In this document: one piece after another, positions 22,201 to 36,815 of the stretch | How the letters are laid out: every line of letters starts with the position of its first letter | Numbering within the stretch: the first letter of the stretch is position 1 | NCBI GenBank assembly: GCA_964035795.1 | Contig: OZ038323.1 | Span: forward strand, 2,190,744-2,254,743 | Length of the DNA stretch: 64,000 nt | DNA from: Pterobdella sp. o SKG-2022 | Taxonomy: Eukaryota; Annelida; Clitellata; Hirudinida; Piscicolidae | Direction of reading: 5' to 3' | The notes under the pieces: generated by a model | What the model was told of the DNA's origin: nothing | Seen by the model: the letters and a program-made list of their open reading frames with translations, nothing else | Databases searched by the model: none | Position numbers and translations under genes: made by a program

Positions 22201-22989
22201 CCACAGTCTGCAGGCAAGCAGTTCCACCAGCCAAAGCAACCAAGTAACATTCTTATGCATCTTGCAACTGTTTTTTGATTTTTAATAATAATAATAATAA
22301 TAATATATTATTTATCATATGTGATTCATCAGGCGCAACGCCCGATGAGCGATAATGAGGCTCAGGAAATGGAAAAGTGGCTTCAGGAAAACGATGTTGG
22401 TACCTTATTATTATTATTATTAATATTATTATTATTATTACTATTATTTTTATTATTGTTATTCTTTATCAAGTATAAAACATGTTTACATGTTCAAATA
22501 GACAAACTTTTTGGAGTTTATTTTATTGTTTTTGTGAGATGAACATTATCAAGTGGAATCAATAATGTCTTTATATTTGTACCTCCACTTGATAATGTTA
22601 GTTCATCTTAAGAAAAGCTTCGTGGAATAAAATAAACCCTTAAAAGTGTTTTCATTTGAATGCTCATGTTTAAAGATTTGAAATGTTCACATGTATCATA
22701 TACCCTCCAATACCTCCATTGCTTTTTGTGTCCCAAACTCAAAGTTGAACTTGAAGAATATTAATAATTGATGGAAACCTGTAGTTTCCAGTGATTCAAA
22801 CATGAGTTTTTTTCATATTAAACGACGATGTATTACTTTGTTAATTAGAACTTTGAAATATTTTAAACACACACAAACAAATATACACACATACAGAGAG
22901 GCAAACAAGCAAGCTCAGGGGAGTTTGAGAAGTTTCTGCAGGAAAGAATGGCTGCCTCCGAAGCTCTGCCCTCTGAGGAGAAAAAATAA
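16215..22989 (+). CDS. TOM1: TOM1 (target of Myb1) homologue: VHS and GAT domains
   Basis: Fourteen exons: 16215-16300, 16483-16558, 16811-16849, 17194-17292, 18032-18166, 18610-18710, 19691-19790, 20438-20516, 20748-20890, 21179-21310, 21950-21990, 22207-22243, 22333-22399 and 22901-22989, giving about 407 residues. Exons 1-5 give a VHS domain (MESEDWSMFLNICDQVNS, LMKNCGRRMHCF, VISPKNNYSISLQNSVLSLI, YQELKTKGVEFPAI). Exons 6-9 give a GAT domain (QQKIEKLRADLLLVRQNTEM, DLNATCRSMQERLTKLIENP, LLQTNDELNNQFVRYERYL). The tail ends EFEKFLQERMAASEALPSEE, as in TOM1. Family role: an endosomal adaptor that binds ubiquitinated cargo, Tollip and clathrin. The usual NPFSSPVGQ-type N-terminus is absent, so a 5' exon may be missed. 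The exon 10 donor (GTCGAT at 21311) was chosen only to keep phase; GTGGGT at 21320 looks better but breaks it. Confidence 0.88.
20085..20390. mobile_element. Diverged half copy of the 12723-13271 inverted-repeat element
   Basis: The order of short blocks follows the left half of the 12.7-kb element: GAAATCTAGCCTAATGAGAG, AAACAGTC, AATTATCTTGA, TAGCTAGCAGGC and TTTTTAACGTCATGC. There is no right arm. It lies in a TOM1 intron. Divergence indicates an old insertion. Confidence 0.6.
20896..21132. repeat. (CTAT)n microsatellite
   Basis: An imperfect tetranucleotide array, with CCAT variants at the 3' end, directly after TOM1 exon 9. The open frame through it (poly SIYL) is an artefact of the repeat. 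Confidence 0.9.
21381..21563. mobile_element. Foldback MITE in TOM1 intron 10
   Basis: The left end AGTTTATACACGCCAAACCC and the right end GGGTTTGGCGTATATAAACT are inverted copies. Homology continues inward (GGCTATAAAAAGGATTT / AAATCCTTTTTATAGCC and ATTCGTATTA / TAATACGAAT), so most of the 183 bp is a hairpin. There is no coding capacity. Confidence 0.75.
22405..22465. repeat. (TTA)n microsatellite
   Basis: A TTA/TTAT run starting just after TOM1 exon 13 (22333-22399); a shorter AAT run precedes that exon at 22267-22305. Confidence 0.8.
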
Positions 22990-25562
22990 TAAGAATAATA
23001 AAAAGTATTAAGAAATTCATTATTGTTTTTATCACTATAAAAATTTTTTTGTGAATAGGTATTATATGATATAGTACGAAAAAAGGGTGGAAGCAACAAT
23101 AAAAAGGAATTATAATTAAAAAAAGATGAAAAGTAATACTAACGATAATATAATGATGAGTCGTGGCAATGACGGAAATCCAACCTTTGTAAGCCCTATC
23201 CGATCGACAATGTGATACTAATAATAATAAAAATAATAATTGAACGACAATGACTTAGCATTTTTTAGAAACTGTTTTCTTCTAAAGATTCAATTTATAT
23301 TTTTCTATTGTTTGTTAATAGTATTTAATTCTGTAACTCACTGGGTTAAACTTATAAATTTATATTCCGTAATCATTTCCACTTTTCGTTTTCAATCTTC
23401 TTTCTCTTGCATCTATTTACCTCTTGAGTGTTGTACTGCATATGTCCACACACAATGGACTTCCCTATCAAAATGTCTTATAATGCTTTACAGTTACCAA
23501 TTTCAAGCATTAAGTGTAATTGTATCTATCTAGTTGCCCTCCCATCATCATATCTATCTAGTTGTCTTCTCATCATTAGCAGTTTCAGTTTTGTATCGTT
23601 TATAACCACCATTATGAGTTCACAATGATATTTCTACTTACCACCAAACCTTCCATTTTCAATTTCAAAATTTTCTTTGTTTAAATGTTTTCAAACTGGA
23701 ACACACGGACGCATACAAATGCACAAACATACACGCTCACCACATATCAAAACCAAATTCACCTACATTTACTTAACCAAAAATACACGAATACACACAC
23801 GCACGTACAATCAAACACGCAAATACATACAGACACATGCACACAAATACACGGGTCCTCCTGCATCGTTGCTTAAACTTTCAATTTTGTGATATCAAAA
23901 CTTCCATACTTTGCTGGCTTAAATATATTTTTTTTTATATAATTAATTTATTGATTTATTAATTTATATATTAATTGTTTTAAAATTATTAAAAGAAATA
24001 AAATTTATTTATTAATAATTCAATTAATTATCATAATTAAAATTGAAAATGACGATTTCAATGAATTTGTTAGAGCCATGAAAGCTATGATTCTCTTTAA
24101 GTTAGCCTTGACTCAAAACCTCACGTCATTTTTGACATTTTGAAGAACCTATTTAAATGCACATCTGATGTCTGCGAGAATTTAATGGTTTGGAATAAAC
24201 TTTAATCATGTGATTCTTAACAGTTATGAGGCGAAGTTAAAAATTAATATTTCAGAATGATTTTTAAATCATCCAGTGCTATATTTGAGCACTAGTTTCA
24301 TTGTAGCTTTTCATGCATTAAATATCATATTATGTTTAATTTACAACGTTTTTTTTTTTTGAATTAATCAAACTTCAATAAAATTTTCAGAATTATTTTC
24401 CAATTATTAAAATTGCCAATGTCATCTGCAGTTATTAACATTGCCTATGTCAATTAATTAAACTCATTACTATTCAAACAAAGTCCATCACATCAACCAG
24501 TACAATCCGAAGCAGTGGCGCCCACTCCAATGGTTTGAGACCGCTAATCCAATTAGGAAAAAGACACACACAGTTGCTAACAGCAATTATAAAGGCATAA
24601 GTCTAGAAACGAAACAATGGCGAACATTAAAGAATGTGAAGAAGTCAGTTGCTTGACGTGTCGACTCTTAGTTTTGTTTGAGCAAGGGTGATTCATAAAT
24701 GAATACTTTATATTCAACAATTATTTGAAAATCAATTTTTTCCCTCCATCTTCTTAGTTTGTGACACAGTGTTTTGACAAGTGCATTCGTTTAAATCATA
24801 GAACCCATTTTAAGACCACCTGACATTTTCAAGCACGTCACTAGGAAAAGCTTCGACTTTTGAAAAATGCATTCCAAATCATTATTGCTAATCCCATTGA
24901 TACAATCATAAATTTTTATTTAAAATAATTAAATTTAAAAGGTTTGAATGATCTTCAGCGCTGTTTAATTCCATTTGACTCCGACCAACCAAATATGTTA
25001 GGGACGACATTGTACGTTGTTATTTTATAAATACTTTTAATGAACATCAAGTTTGAAAAATTTTTCAATGCATTCATTAAAAACATGAAGTCCATTTTTG
25101 AGGGGTACAACTTTAGACTAAATTTTGAGTTCTGTTGTAAAAAATAATAGACATGAAATGAACGTGCAATAGAATAATTAAGTATATTTAAAAGTTAATG
25201 AAGGTGTTCAAGAAATTATAATGTTCACCTCTCCATTGTAAAGAGACTACAGTTTATATATAGAGATATTACATATTGGTGATTAACAATGGAGCTTGTT
25301 TAGAAGTGATTTATGGTTTATTAGTATTTAAAGACTAATAAATAGCCATCAAGATGGCATTATTATGGTCTTAAAATTAAACATTCTTTTCAACTTAGTG
25401 TGATTGACGTTGGTGGTCGGTGTTGAAGTGTGAAGTTTGTAGGTTTTTCTAATCTTTAAGTCTTCTATTAACTGTTCGTAAGAGCTTTCAAAAGTTAGAG
25501 ACGCATGGCTTCAATGATTTTTTCCTCAAAAGCCACAATAAAATGAGTAATATTTTAGAAAA

Positions 25563-25638
25563 CTAGTTAGTTTATTAAGATACGAAGCTTTTAGTTATCA
25601 ACGTAACATTTTCAAGTATATCTTAATAAACTAACTAG
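25563..25638. mobile_element. Short foldback element with 20-bp arms
   Basis: CTAGTTAGTTTATTAAGATA at the left is exactly inverted at the right (TATCTTAATAAACTAACTAG). The core (ACGAAGCTTTTAGTTATCAA, CGTAACATTTTCAAG) recurs at 55711-55827. Confidence 0.65.
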
Positions 25639-27308
25639 GGTTCTTGAATAATACTCCTGGCTTTATTGAAACTTGCAACGGTACTTGATGATGATGGTGG
25701 TGTTTCATAAAAAGAGAAACAGAATGGTTTGTTGTGTGAGGTGGTTAGAGGAGTGGACGATATAGCAAATTTCCAATTAAATGTGAGGCTTCTCAAATGT
25801 TTCGATTCTGTCAAAGTCTTTTGTGTTTTGCGTTAATGCTATAGGATATTATAGTATAAAATTCTTTAAAATTATTTTTAAGAAACAAAACTAAATTGTA
25901 GATTAATTGTAGTATTTCAACCTCGTTTTGCGTTTCTGCTTCATAAACACTCGAAAGGTCTCATGACTGGCGCATATTTGGTAGTGAAGGACTTCATGGT
26001 ATGTTGTTGTTTCCTATTGTTACTTTCAATTGTATTATGGTTACAATTGCGTAATATTTTATTGTATTGTTCCTTATTTTATATTATACCATCAAATATT
26101 TAATATATTTGCAGAAAATTGTTTTCCATAAAATGCTTTAGAATGACCTTATCATGAAATTTTTTTTGCTAAAGCTAAACTAAGCGAGTACTTAGCTTTT
26201 TTTTCAAGCAACATGTAAAAAATTCTCCAAATTTCAACATTAGAAAACTTTTCACTCTTAACTAATATTTATTGATATTAAATTTACAAATTTCTCAAAA
26301 CCTATTATAGTATACCATTTTATTGCACCTCAACTGGTCATAATGGTTCCCATTCAAGACCGTTAATGTTTTTACAAGACATACTGATCGTGTGAATGCG
26401 TGGGATGACTTCTTTCCACGTTTTCTATTCTTTCTTAATGCTTTGTGAGTTATCAATCTTTATAAATAGGTTTATGTGAGATATATTACTCTGTGATATA
26501 TTCCTTAATGATAGGTTTAAGTGTAATTTTTCAAAGACATCGTATGTATTTTTCTTCAATATTTTGTAACAAAAAACATCAATTAAGAGGAATTACATTA
26601 GAAATAAACTTCAAACATACGTAAATCCTGTTCTTATTAATCCTCAACAAGTTATGTCTCACAGCTGAGTAGTTGGCGATAATTAAAATACTTTTATCAT
26701 GTCACCTTTATTACCACTCACTGCTGAAGCTGTTAGTTTCTGTGCTTTTGTTTGTTCAATGTAAGTTAATTGCTTTATCTTATGTATTGTATAGTATTAA
26801 TAATAATGTTTCGTTAATCATATTAATGATGCTGTTATAATGCTTATTGGTCTTTTGATGATTTTTCTCAAAGCTTCTTTTTGATGACGTGTTGAGGTGC
26901 AACAGTATAAGGATCCATCCTTTGATACAAGTGATTCATTTATGAAACGTAATATCTTTGATTCATAGATGTTTTTCAGTTATTCAATGTATCATATATA
27001 ATAATAAACAAAATGAATATAAAAATCCAGTTGAAATAGAGACTTGATGAAGTGCTTAACAAAGAAGCTTTTTGCACGAATATAACTGAATCAATGCTAA
27101 GCTTTAAGGGTTTTTATGGATCTAAATGTTAAAGTGTAACAGTTTGTGAAAAAAAATATATCTTCAATAAACAGTGTTGTTGAAACATAAGAAAATGGTG
27201 AAACAAAAACAACACTCAGCGACATTTATTTTTTGTTAATAATAGTTAACTAATGATTCTTAATTATAGTCTTTGAATTACTATATAACCATAGTTACGA
27301 TTTAATTT

Positions 27309-27375
27309 TTTCGCTAACGTTTTATGATATAGTTAAACTTGTTGAAAAGTATAGCTTTTGATTCTCAATAAATGT
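27309..27375. repeat. Copy of a dispersed AT-rich repeat family
   Basis: TTTTTCGCTAACGTTTTATG followed by AGTTAAACTTGTTGAAAA and AGCTTTTGATTCTCAATAAA. Related copies lie at 12179-12233 (same orientation) and 36545-36625 (inverted). Confidence 0.55.
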
Positions 27376-27836
27376 ATTTAAAATATTTTCAAGCTTTATG
27401 TTTATTTTTTGAAAAAATCTTTCAACCAGGTAGTGACACAAGAGTTTGAAAAACAAATGAAAACTAATAATTTTCTTAAAATCTTTTAGCTAGAGTTTCA
27501 AATAGCTTTAAAAGTAAGAATAAGCTTAATTTTTTCATAAAAAATTAAAAAAAAAACAATTAACAAAAAATAAAAAAAAACAACGAAATAAAAATTAATA
27601 AATTACACTAATCAAATAATGACGTAAAAAAAAACAAAAACAAACAAAATGAAGCAAGCCAATTAGAACACGACAACGTCATAATAGCTGAACGCACCCG
27701 AAAAACCCTGCAAATAAAGCTTTCGTGACGTCGATGTCCCAATCAATCAATATCGATATCTTTTAGCATCATTATCAGCATCATACCTTTGTGTATCATT
27801 ATCAATACCATATCTTTGAGTATAATTATTAGTAGC

Positions 27837-27990
<154 letters not shown>

Positions 27991-30900
27991 TATTTATTTA
28001 TTTAACAGAACCACCCACCACAAACACAACATCATCACCATCGTGACCATGAAAAAATATCATCATCACCATCACCATCACCCTCATCATCAACACCACC
28101 ATCAATAACATCATCATCATCACCACCATCAACATCCCTATCCTCATCATCCCAGTAATCAACACCTTCCAGACCGCATTGACATCAAAACAATAGCAAC
28201 GATTATAACACAAAAGAACACAGTCGTTATTACTTGTGATGCTATAACGATCGTTTGATTGAACCTGGTATAATGCTGATGAGGACGTGAAAGGTACGAA
28301 TTGTATGTTATATTGTTCACGGTAACAGATTATAGCCTTATGGGGTTATTGAAGTTTTGTTGGTAAGAGGCAGGTGATAGTTTTGCAGACGTCGATGGAT
28401 CTTTTGTTTCATGGCTGTTTTTTTTTCAATAAAAAATGTTCTTTGTACTGTTTTCAAAGCTATAAATATATAAGTTAATAAATATATGTATAAGTAAGTA
28501 AAAGATATGTGAATCGTAATGTTATAGATGGGAGAACAGCCATATATATATATTGTAAATGTTATAATCAATAATATTTATAATCAAATATGGGAACATC
28601 AAGCGAACAGAAATTGAGAAACAAATTTTTAATTTTACCTCTGGAGTAGAAATCATTGTGAGATAATTATATGCTTACTTACGTGGGTACCCCTGGTTTA
28701 ATTTATAACCACTGGATACTCCTCTTGTGATCAATTTAATAGCGATTACTCAGAAATTTAATTGTTGCTAAAACAATGTTAACAATATGAATGAAAAAAT
28801 AATAATATTAATTTATATGACGTCAGAATTCACTGAGGCGGTTCAAAACAGATAATCTTAAGGTAATATCTTGAGGTTATATCGTTATTAGCAAGACAGG
28901 GTTGGTATTGTTTGAAGACAATGTTTATAAAGACGACGGCTAAACTTATTATCAGGTATTTTATCGGGGTTGTGTATTATAACTTATCATATTGAGAAAA
29001 CGATTTTATCAAAAACTTTTATTAACTAAATCATTTAGTTTATCATAGTGGAACATTTTAACACTCAAGTCTTTTATTGTATCTTTTTATGATTTTTTAT
29101 CAATAATTTTTTCGAATTCTAATAATTTATTTTTTATTTTAATATTTTTCTATTTTAATATATTTTAATTTTCTTATTTTTCTATTTGTTATTTAATGAT
29201 AACTCACATCTTAACACTCTGACAAACATTTAAAAAACAACTATTCAACTCAAATCCATACACACAAAAGTATTAAAGCACACATAAAATTTGAAAATAC
29301 ACATAAGACTACACACGTACACGGATACAAAGAGATATAAGTAGATACATAGAAAAAAAACATGGTAATCTGTATGAATACATATGGGAGATACAACTAT
29401 ACATAGTCATATAACTACATTCATACATACATAAACATATCTGTAGATACATATACACACATAAAAAATGAAAAAATATATATATAGCTAAACTTATCTA
29501 TACACAATTATAAACGCACTTATAGATACATAGAAAATAGCAGAAGATATAAAAGAAAGTTTGACAAACTGGCGCGTCAGTCGATGTTTCCAGCTTTGTA
29601 TCTCCGTTGCTTATAATTTAAACATTGAGTTTTTAAGAGGTCTTGTGTTTCTATGCATAGAGAGTGCAGAGCATTTGAAGTTTTTAACGTCTGTTTTTAG
29701 TGGTTTTATAAGTTGCTTTGTAGAGGTTTTAAGACAAGATCCAAGTGTTGTAAAAAGTTCATTTGAGTTACATTATATTTGAAGCTTTGAAAAGTCGAGA
29801 GTGAATATTGAAAAAGTTTTGAAGACTGCTACAAAGGTAAGTATTTGGGATTTAAAACAGAATGAAAGTTAACGATAGCGTTATGTAATACATTTATAGC
29901 TATCATTAGAGAATTAATAAACTGATTTTCATGATGGTGTTGAATTTGTATGATTTAAAATTTAATTGCTTATAAATTTATAAATATAGAAATGTTTCTC
30001 AAAACCATCTCATATCTTGTTTTTAATGAAGTTTTAACATAAGCGATAAAAGATTCCATGTTTTTACATCAATGAAGGTATTGTATGTATCTTGGATTGA
30101 CATCAAAAAGTTTAGTTATTTCTCGCCATCTTTTTTTATAAATGACCCTTTCATAAACAATGGTTCCAAAACCCCATTTCTTTATATAACGTCAAGTTAT
30201 CAATTTTTTATTTTTCTTTTTATTACTATTATTTTTATTATATTTTTTATTTTTACTATTATGCTTTTTTTATATCTTATAAATACCATTATTATACTTC
30301 TAACCTTATCAATTTTGCTTGCGGCAAAACAGTCCCAAGTAATCAATGTTAATCTTGAGGTATTTATGAACAAATATATCTTAAATAAAATGATACAACT
30401 TTAATTATACAACGCGATAATGTCAACTCACAAAAATCTTCGTGTATTTTACCCTGAGTAACTCTTGTTGTAAACCCATTTGGTCATTGGTTGAGTGATA
30501 TTTTATATATTAAGGCGTTTATGGTGCTACTATGGGTTATAAAACATTTTAAAATACCCGTTGTAAATGAGTGGGATCACAAAATGATACCGTAAACGAA
30601 TTATACACTGTGGCAACAATAACAAGACTATGGGTGGTAAAATGTAAAGCAGAGTTATTTATAAGGTTTTTTAGTATTTATATAAAAGTAATATTTCTTG
30701 CAATTCTGTAAACGAAAGCAATTTTTGAATATTGCTTATATACCGATCTTCAGTTTAAAAAGTTAGAAAAAACTTATGCATAAAAACTATGAACATCAAA
30801 TATTACTGATTGAATGGTTTTTTAATAAAAATGTTTTTATTAATATAAAAAGCGCTAAATAAAAAACTTTATCATGTGTTCAGCATTTATCAAAGTAGAG

Positions 30901-31492
30901 CACTAATGAGCTTGTAACCAGTCTTTGATGTGGCCATTCAAGTTCCTTAATTGACCATGCTGTCTCACATCTTTGCGCATGTAGTTTCTTGAATATTATA
31001 TATTGTGTGTTTAGGGAATATTTTTATTAGTACATACTGAAAAGTTATTGAGCAAGTGATGAAAAGTATTGCTTCCAAAAGTATGCGTAGATTTTGTCAC
31101 TCATGCGAAAGGACCATTGATTTCCTGCAAAAAGGACTGCCAGCCCATGCAACTAGATTCATTTTAAGAAATGATGAAATTTTATAAATATAATTATTTG
31201 CAAAATATAAAGTAAATAGTTTCAAGTCACAGTGAGAACGGTTGTTAAGCAAGATTATACAAGAAGAATGAGAAGTAGGGGAGTCAACTGAGGCAGGTAA
31301 GGTCAATAAATACATGAGAGCAGGTATTTGTTTGAATGATGATGGTGGTGAATTTTATAATATAAAAGTTTATGCTTCAAACGAGAAGCATTGCATAATA
31401 AGGTTACAACTGATAACAAATGAAACTAACTGAGAAAAGAGCATTTAGCCTTTGAGAGGGGTGTTAGCATCAAAAGGATGATGTGGTGATTA

Positions 31493-31493
<1 letters not shown>

Positions 31494-31537
<44 letters not shown>

Positions 31538-31577
31538 TGTGTATGTGTGTATGTGTGTATGTATGTATGTATGTATG

Positions 31578-31625
<48 letters not shown>

Positions 31626-31678
31626 TATGTGTGTATGTATGTATGTATGTATATATATAGGTGTGTGTGTGTGTGTGT
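31494..31678. repeat. Compound (GT)n / (GTAT)n microsatellite
   Basis: Alternating blocks of GT, GTAT and TA dinucleotides. The central unit is present about twice, suggesting an internal duplication. Cys/Val and His/Thr open frames here are not genes. Confidence 0.9.
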
Positions 31679-32578
31679 TCCATTGTATTTTGTATGTAAC
31701 GCTAACGAAATCTATCTTATAAGAACGCCTCTTAAGATAGCATCAATAGCCTTCTATCTCAGTTAACTTTTAATCAAGCTTATCGTTTTACGCCCATTTC
31801 CCAGCTATCAATTTTTTTCACCCAACACTCATCTATTCAGTTTAACTTCTTCCTGTTCGATGCTTTTCAATAATAAGTCGTTTCAGTCCCATTGATTATT
31901 TCTTTCTTTCACCCTCCGTTTTATAATTAATTTATTGACCTCTTTCTCATTTATCTTTTCTTCTTTCTATCTATCTCCTATCATGGCATATTTATTTATC
32001 CATCAGCTATCATTCAATATTATCCATATATCCACCAACCATCCATCTATCTATCCATCCATCTACTTACCAAACCACTGCAAGACACAAGTAAATGTAT
32101 TGAGATCAAAAGTTGTTTATAAGTTCAAACATGAATGCTGCATCAGTGGATGGATGGAAGGATAAACAATGGATGAATGAAATATTATACGATACAAAAT
32201 AACGATAAACATATGTTAGATTCATAAGGAAACCAATCTATAAAAAAATTATTAAAATAAATGTATGAAACGACATTTTTTTATAAAAAACAGAATAAAT
32301 TATAAGCAAAATAAGTTAAAAAATCAAAAGTGAAACGACACATTTGGATGTTGACAAACGTATCTCAAGGTGGAGTAAGAAGAAGAAAAGATAATGATAA
32401 AATTTTGCTCTGCAAGATCATGCGGCCCACACCACTATAACAAATAACATTGTTGTATCCATATCTGATGTTGAAACATAACACTATGATAAGAGATTAT
32501 CATTTGTCACAATCAAGATACGATCGATGTAACAGCATGAAGCCTTCAAAACTGAAACAATAGAAGTCTCATGCAGAG

Positions 32579-32812
32579 TTATGAATATGTAAAATTCACA
32601 ATCTCATGAATATTAATTTGATCATATGCATACGTAATGAGATTACAGGTCGCAATTAGATTGTTATAAGCCACTTTGTTTATATATCGGGTGTCATCGA
32701 AGTTATGTCGGGGGAAATAAGGTAGGTGCACTTTTTGTACCTTGGTGAAGCCTTGTGGGACCTTTATTAGGTTTTTAGTGTCTGTTGTGCTCATTTTAGT
32801 TTTTCGCCACAT
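32579..32812 (-). other. Unassigned open frame
   Basis: A 77-residue minus-strand frame beginning MWRKTKMSTTDTKNLIKV. Its first two-thirds are less AT-rich than the flanks and have mixed amino-acid use. I recognise no family, and there is no partner exon nearby. It could be a chance frame or an old repeat. Confidence 0.2.
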
Positions 32813-33867
32813 TGGATACTATATGTTTAAACTTTTAATGGATTTCATTGTATATCTTACCAGTTAAATTAACTTCTTATAATTCATCTGAACTTTGTAA
32901 ATTCAAATAGTGGACATCATGATTAAAATAAAAAATGCAAGAAATGCGGAAGTGAATGCAAAAAGAGATGGATGGGTAATAAGGCTTGCATGCATATTTA
33001 ATATGGACTAACGGGGGTGAATAGATTGGTGATGTTGAGATGCTTTTGCTTGAAGTGGAAACTAGAAGAGTGAAACTGATTGAAACTTGCACTAATTGAT
33101 CACTAGATTGTATGGAATAATGGATAAATGTACATGTATCATTTTGGATAGAATAGTGCTGGATACATTGGCAAGTCTATGAACCAGTTTGAAACAGATA
33201 ATCTCATAGCATTTCAGCTATTCAAACTCAGCATTAAATTTAACGATGCTGAATAATAGATGAAGGAATAATGAATGAGTAATGGGATTATGACGTTATT
33301 AGCAACCACGTGACAGTGCAAGGTCAGGAACTCCCTATCTCGACGTTGTCTTGACATCATAATAATAGGAATCATCATCATCACCACCATCATCATCATC
33401 GTCATCGTTCTCATCCTCGTCCTTTTAATCATTTTTTTAAATATTTTTATTCTAAATCAAGAATCATTACATTAAATATTTTTAAACATTTTTATTTCCA
33501 TAAACGCAACAAAATAAATTTTTCATAAAAAGCTTTCAATCTTATCTTCCTGTTTCCATCTTTATAATCACCTGCCCATAATCACCACCCTCAAAAAAGC
33601 CAACAAAATCTGCTAAGCTCACACAATTGTCTATAATTTATCTGCGATTTAAAAAGGATAGATGGATTTTCGAATTGATGGATGGATGAATAAGATGGAT
33701 GGATTAGAAAATGATTGGATTTTAAGACGAAAAAATTAGTAAAAATAAAAAAAAATGAGTTAACTAGATACTAAATTCATTCACGAGTGTAAAAATAGGT
33801 TACACAGGATGAAAGTTAATAGAGATTGTATGGTGTATGCAGATTTAAAATAACAGAGTTAAGAGAA

Positions 33868-33877
33868 GATAGATAGT

Positions 33878-33976
<99 letters not shown>

Positions 33977-34020
33977 TTAGAGAGATAGTTAGAGAGATAG
34001 ATAGATAGATAGATAAATAG
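33868..34020. repeat. (GATA)n microsatellite
   Basis: About 150 bases of GATA units, nearly pure, with a few GTTAGA interruptions at both ends. Minus-strand frames give SIYL repeats only. Confidence 0.95.
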
Positions 34021-35204
34021 TGATATATGAAACTTTTCAAAGCATTGTAAGATAAAAATGCAAGAAGGACAAAGATGCATGGACGGGTAGAAGGATTTAT
34101 TATGGAGATGTATTTATGACGTGGTGATGTCTCTAATATGCCGCCTAGAAAATGCTCATTTTATTTCATTAAAGATTTGAAACTTTGAAAAACTATTCGA
34201 AAGAGTTTTAATGATTAATGGATTTATTAGGAATTGAAAGCAAATAAGAAAATTTATATGAAGATAAACAAACACAGTTGAAAAGGTTTGCAGATAATCC
34301 TGGTGATGGTTGGCCAGTTAAAAATACAATGTATTTGTAGGGGGATTATAGAGAAAATTGGTGAATAAATGAAGGATGGGAACTAGTTTGATGAAGAAAA
34401 TGTATGAAAAGTTTGATAAATACTTATTTATAAATAACTGAAGATAACGATTCAATTGAATATTGATAAAATAAAGCAAACGAGGTGTAGAGACAAGGAG
34501 TCTTTTGAATGTTGAGACAACAAAATGTACGAGTAAATAGATAAATGAACAATTAGATAAATGAAAAAGTAGATAGATAAATGAAATCATAGTTAAAGGA
34601 TAAATGGACTGATAGACAAATGCACAGTTGATTAAAAGTGAATGGAGGCTACAACAGGTCATCTCAAACGCATCTGACATCTCATTTTTGCATCCAAATG
34701 CATTATATATTCGTTTTTTTATGATGTTGCATAAGAGATTAATTGCGTTGGATAAAAGGATAAAGACGTTCAGTTGACATTTCTTTGTGTTGGCGTGCGT
34801 TTGTTTTGTCGTATTTTTAAAAAATATTTTGTTGCTGTTTTTGCTATTTTTGCTTGTTTGCATGGAAGTCTAGATGTATCAAACATTCATACATCTTCGC
34901 ATCACATTGTATAACCTAAGACTCACACAAGCACAAAAAGAAAAATCTTGAGAGTTTTCGAAGTATATTGTATTTTAAAATGTGTGTTGAAGTGGATGTT
35001 ACGTATGGCACATTGAAACTATTTTGAGACTTTTTATGTTTCTTCAAGAGTTGTTTCTTTTGTCACTCTCACGCACAAAAAAGCATTAGCCATACACGTG
35101 TCCACTCATTAAAGACCTCTTCACAAGGAAAATAATGGCTTTGAACATATTATCATAAACTAACAATAAGAGAAAATAGCCCTCAAACGCCTACAATTAA
35201 ACAC

Positions 35205-35989
<785 letters not shown>

Positions 35990-35990
35990 G

Positions 35991-36071
<81 letters not shown>

Positions 36072-36140
36072 TACACACACACACACACACACACAAAAAC
36101 ACACATAGACACACACAAACACACACATACACACACATAA
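35991..36140. repeat. (CA)n microsatellite, right of the retrotransposon remnant
   Basis: A pure CA block of about 75 bases, then a degenerate CA stretch with AA, TA and GA variants. Confidence 0.95.
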
Positions 36141-36499
36141 ATAACAGTTATAACACAATCACATAAACGTGCCACATCAAAGCCTCACGTGTCAAAGTAT
36201 GTTGTCCTACCTTCCATAGTACCAGTCTAGTATGCGACAGTAGTATGAGTTTGAGACATTAAAGTTGAAGTAATTAAAAAATCAAATTTTTAATGGCTGT
36301 AGTCTGAATAAAAGATTACTGCATAGATTTTGAGTTACTAATTAATTCATTAGTAAATATAATTGATGATATTTGCTAGTCTCATTATAACCAATAATAT
36401 TAATTTTATAATATAAACTTATTAAAAATAAACTTATCATTATTCCCAAAGAAACTCTAATGTCATTACCAATATAACATTATAAATACTAAACCTTCA

Positions 36500-36815
36500 T
36501 ACTATACAACTTTATGTTTTGTATCAAAAAACATCAAATAAGAGGAATTTTTGATACATTTATTGAGAATCAAAAGCTATAATTTTCGATAAATTTAGCC
36601 TTATCATGAAACGTTAGCGAACAAATAAATATAAGTAACTGGTTCTATAATTCAAAAACTATAAGAATTGGTTAATTATTCATAAAAAATAGAAGTTATT
36701 CTAATTTCAATGCTGTTATTTCAAATAATTAATTGCTTTTTGTGATTCTCAATCGATGTTTTTAGTTACAAAATATTAAAAAAAAACATACGATGTTTTT
36801 GAAAAGTCACAATTG
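36500..36815. mobile_element. AT-rich foldback element
   Basis: The left part has TTTTGTATCAAAAAACATCA and TTGAGAATCA; the right part has the inverse TGATTCTCAATCGATGTTTT and AGTTACAAAATATT. The middle carries the inverted copy of the repeat described at 27309. Related single arms occur at 26560-26610 and 37225-37290. No ORF. Confidence 0.55.

Noticed and set aside
29561..29782. 73-residue plus-strand frame (MTNWRVSRCFQLCISVAYNL)
   Set aside because: AT-rich, with no recognisable domain and no convincing splice partner; probably chance.
31494..31678. CRISPR-like repeat array
   Set aside because: Units are di- and tetranucleotides with no spacers; this is a eukaryotic microsatellite.
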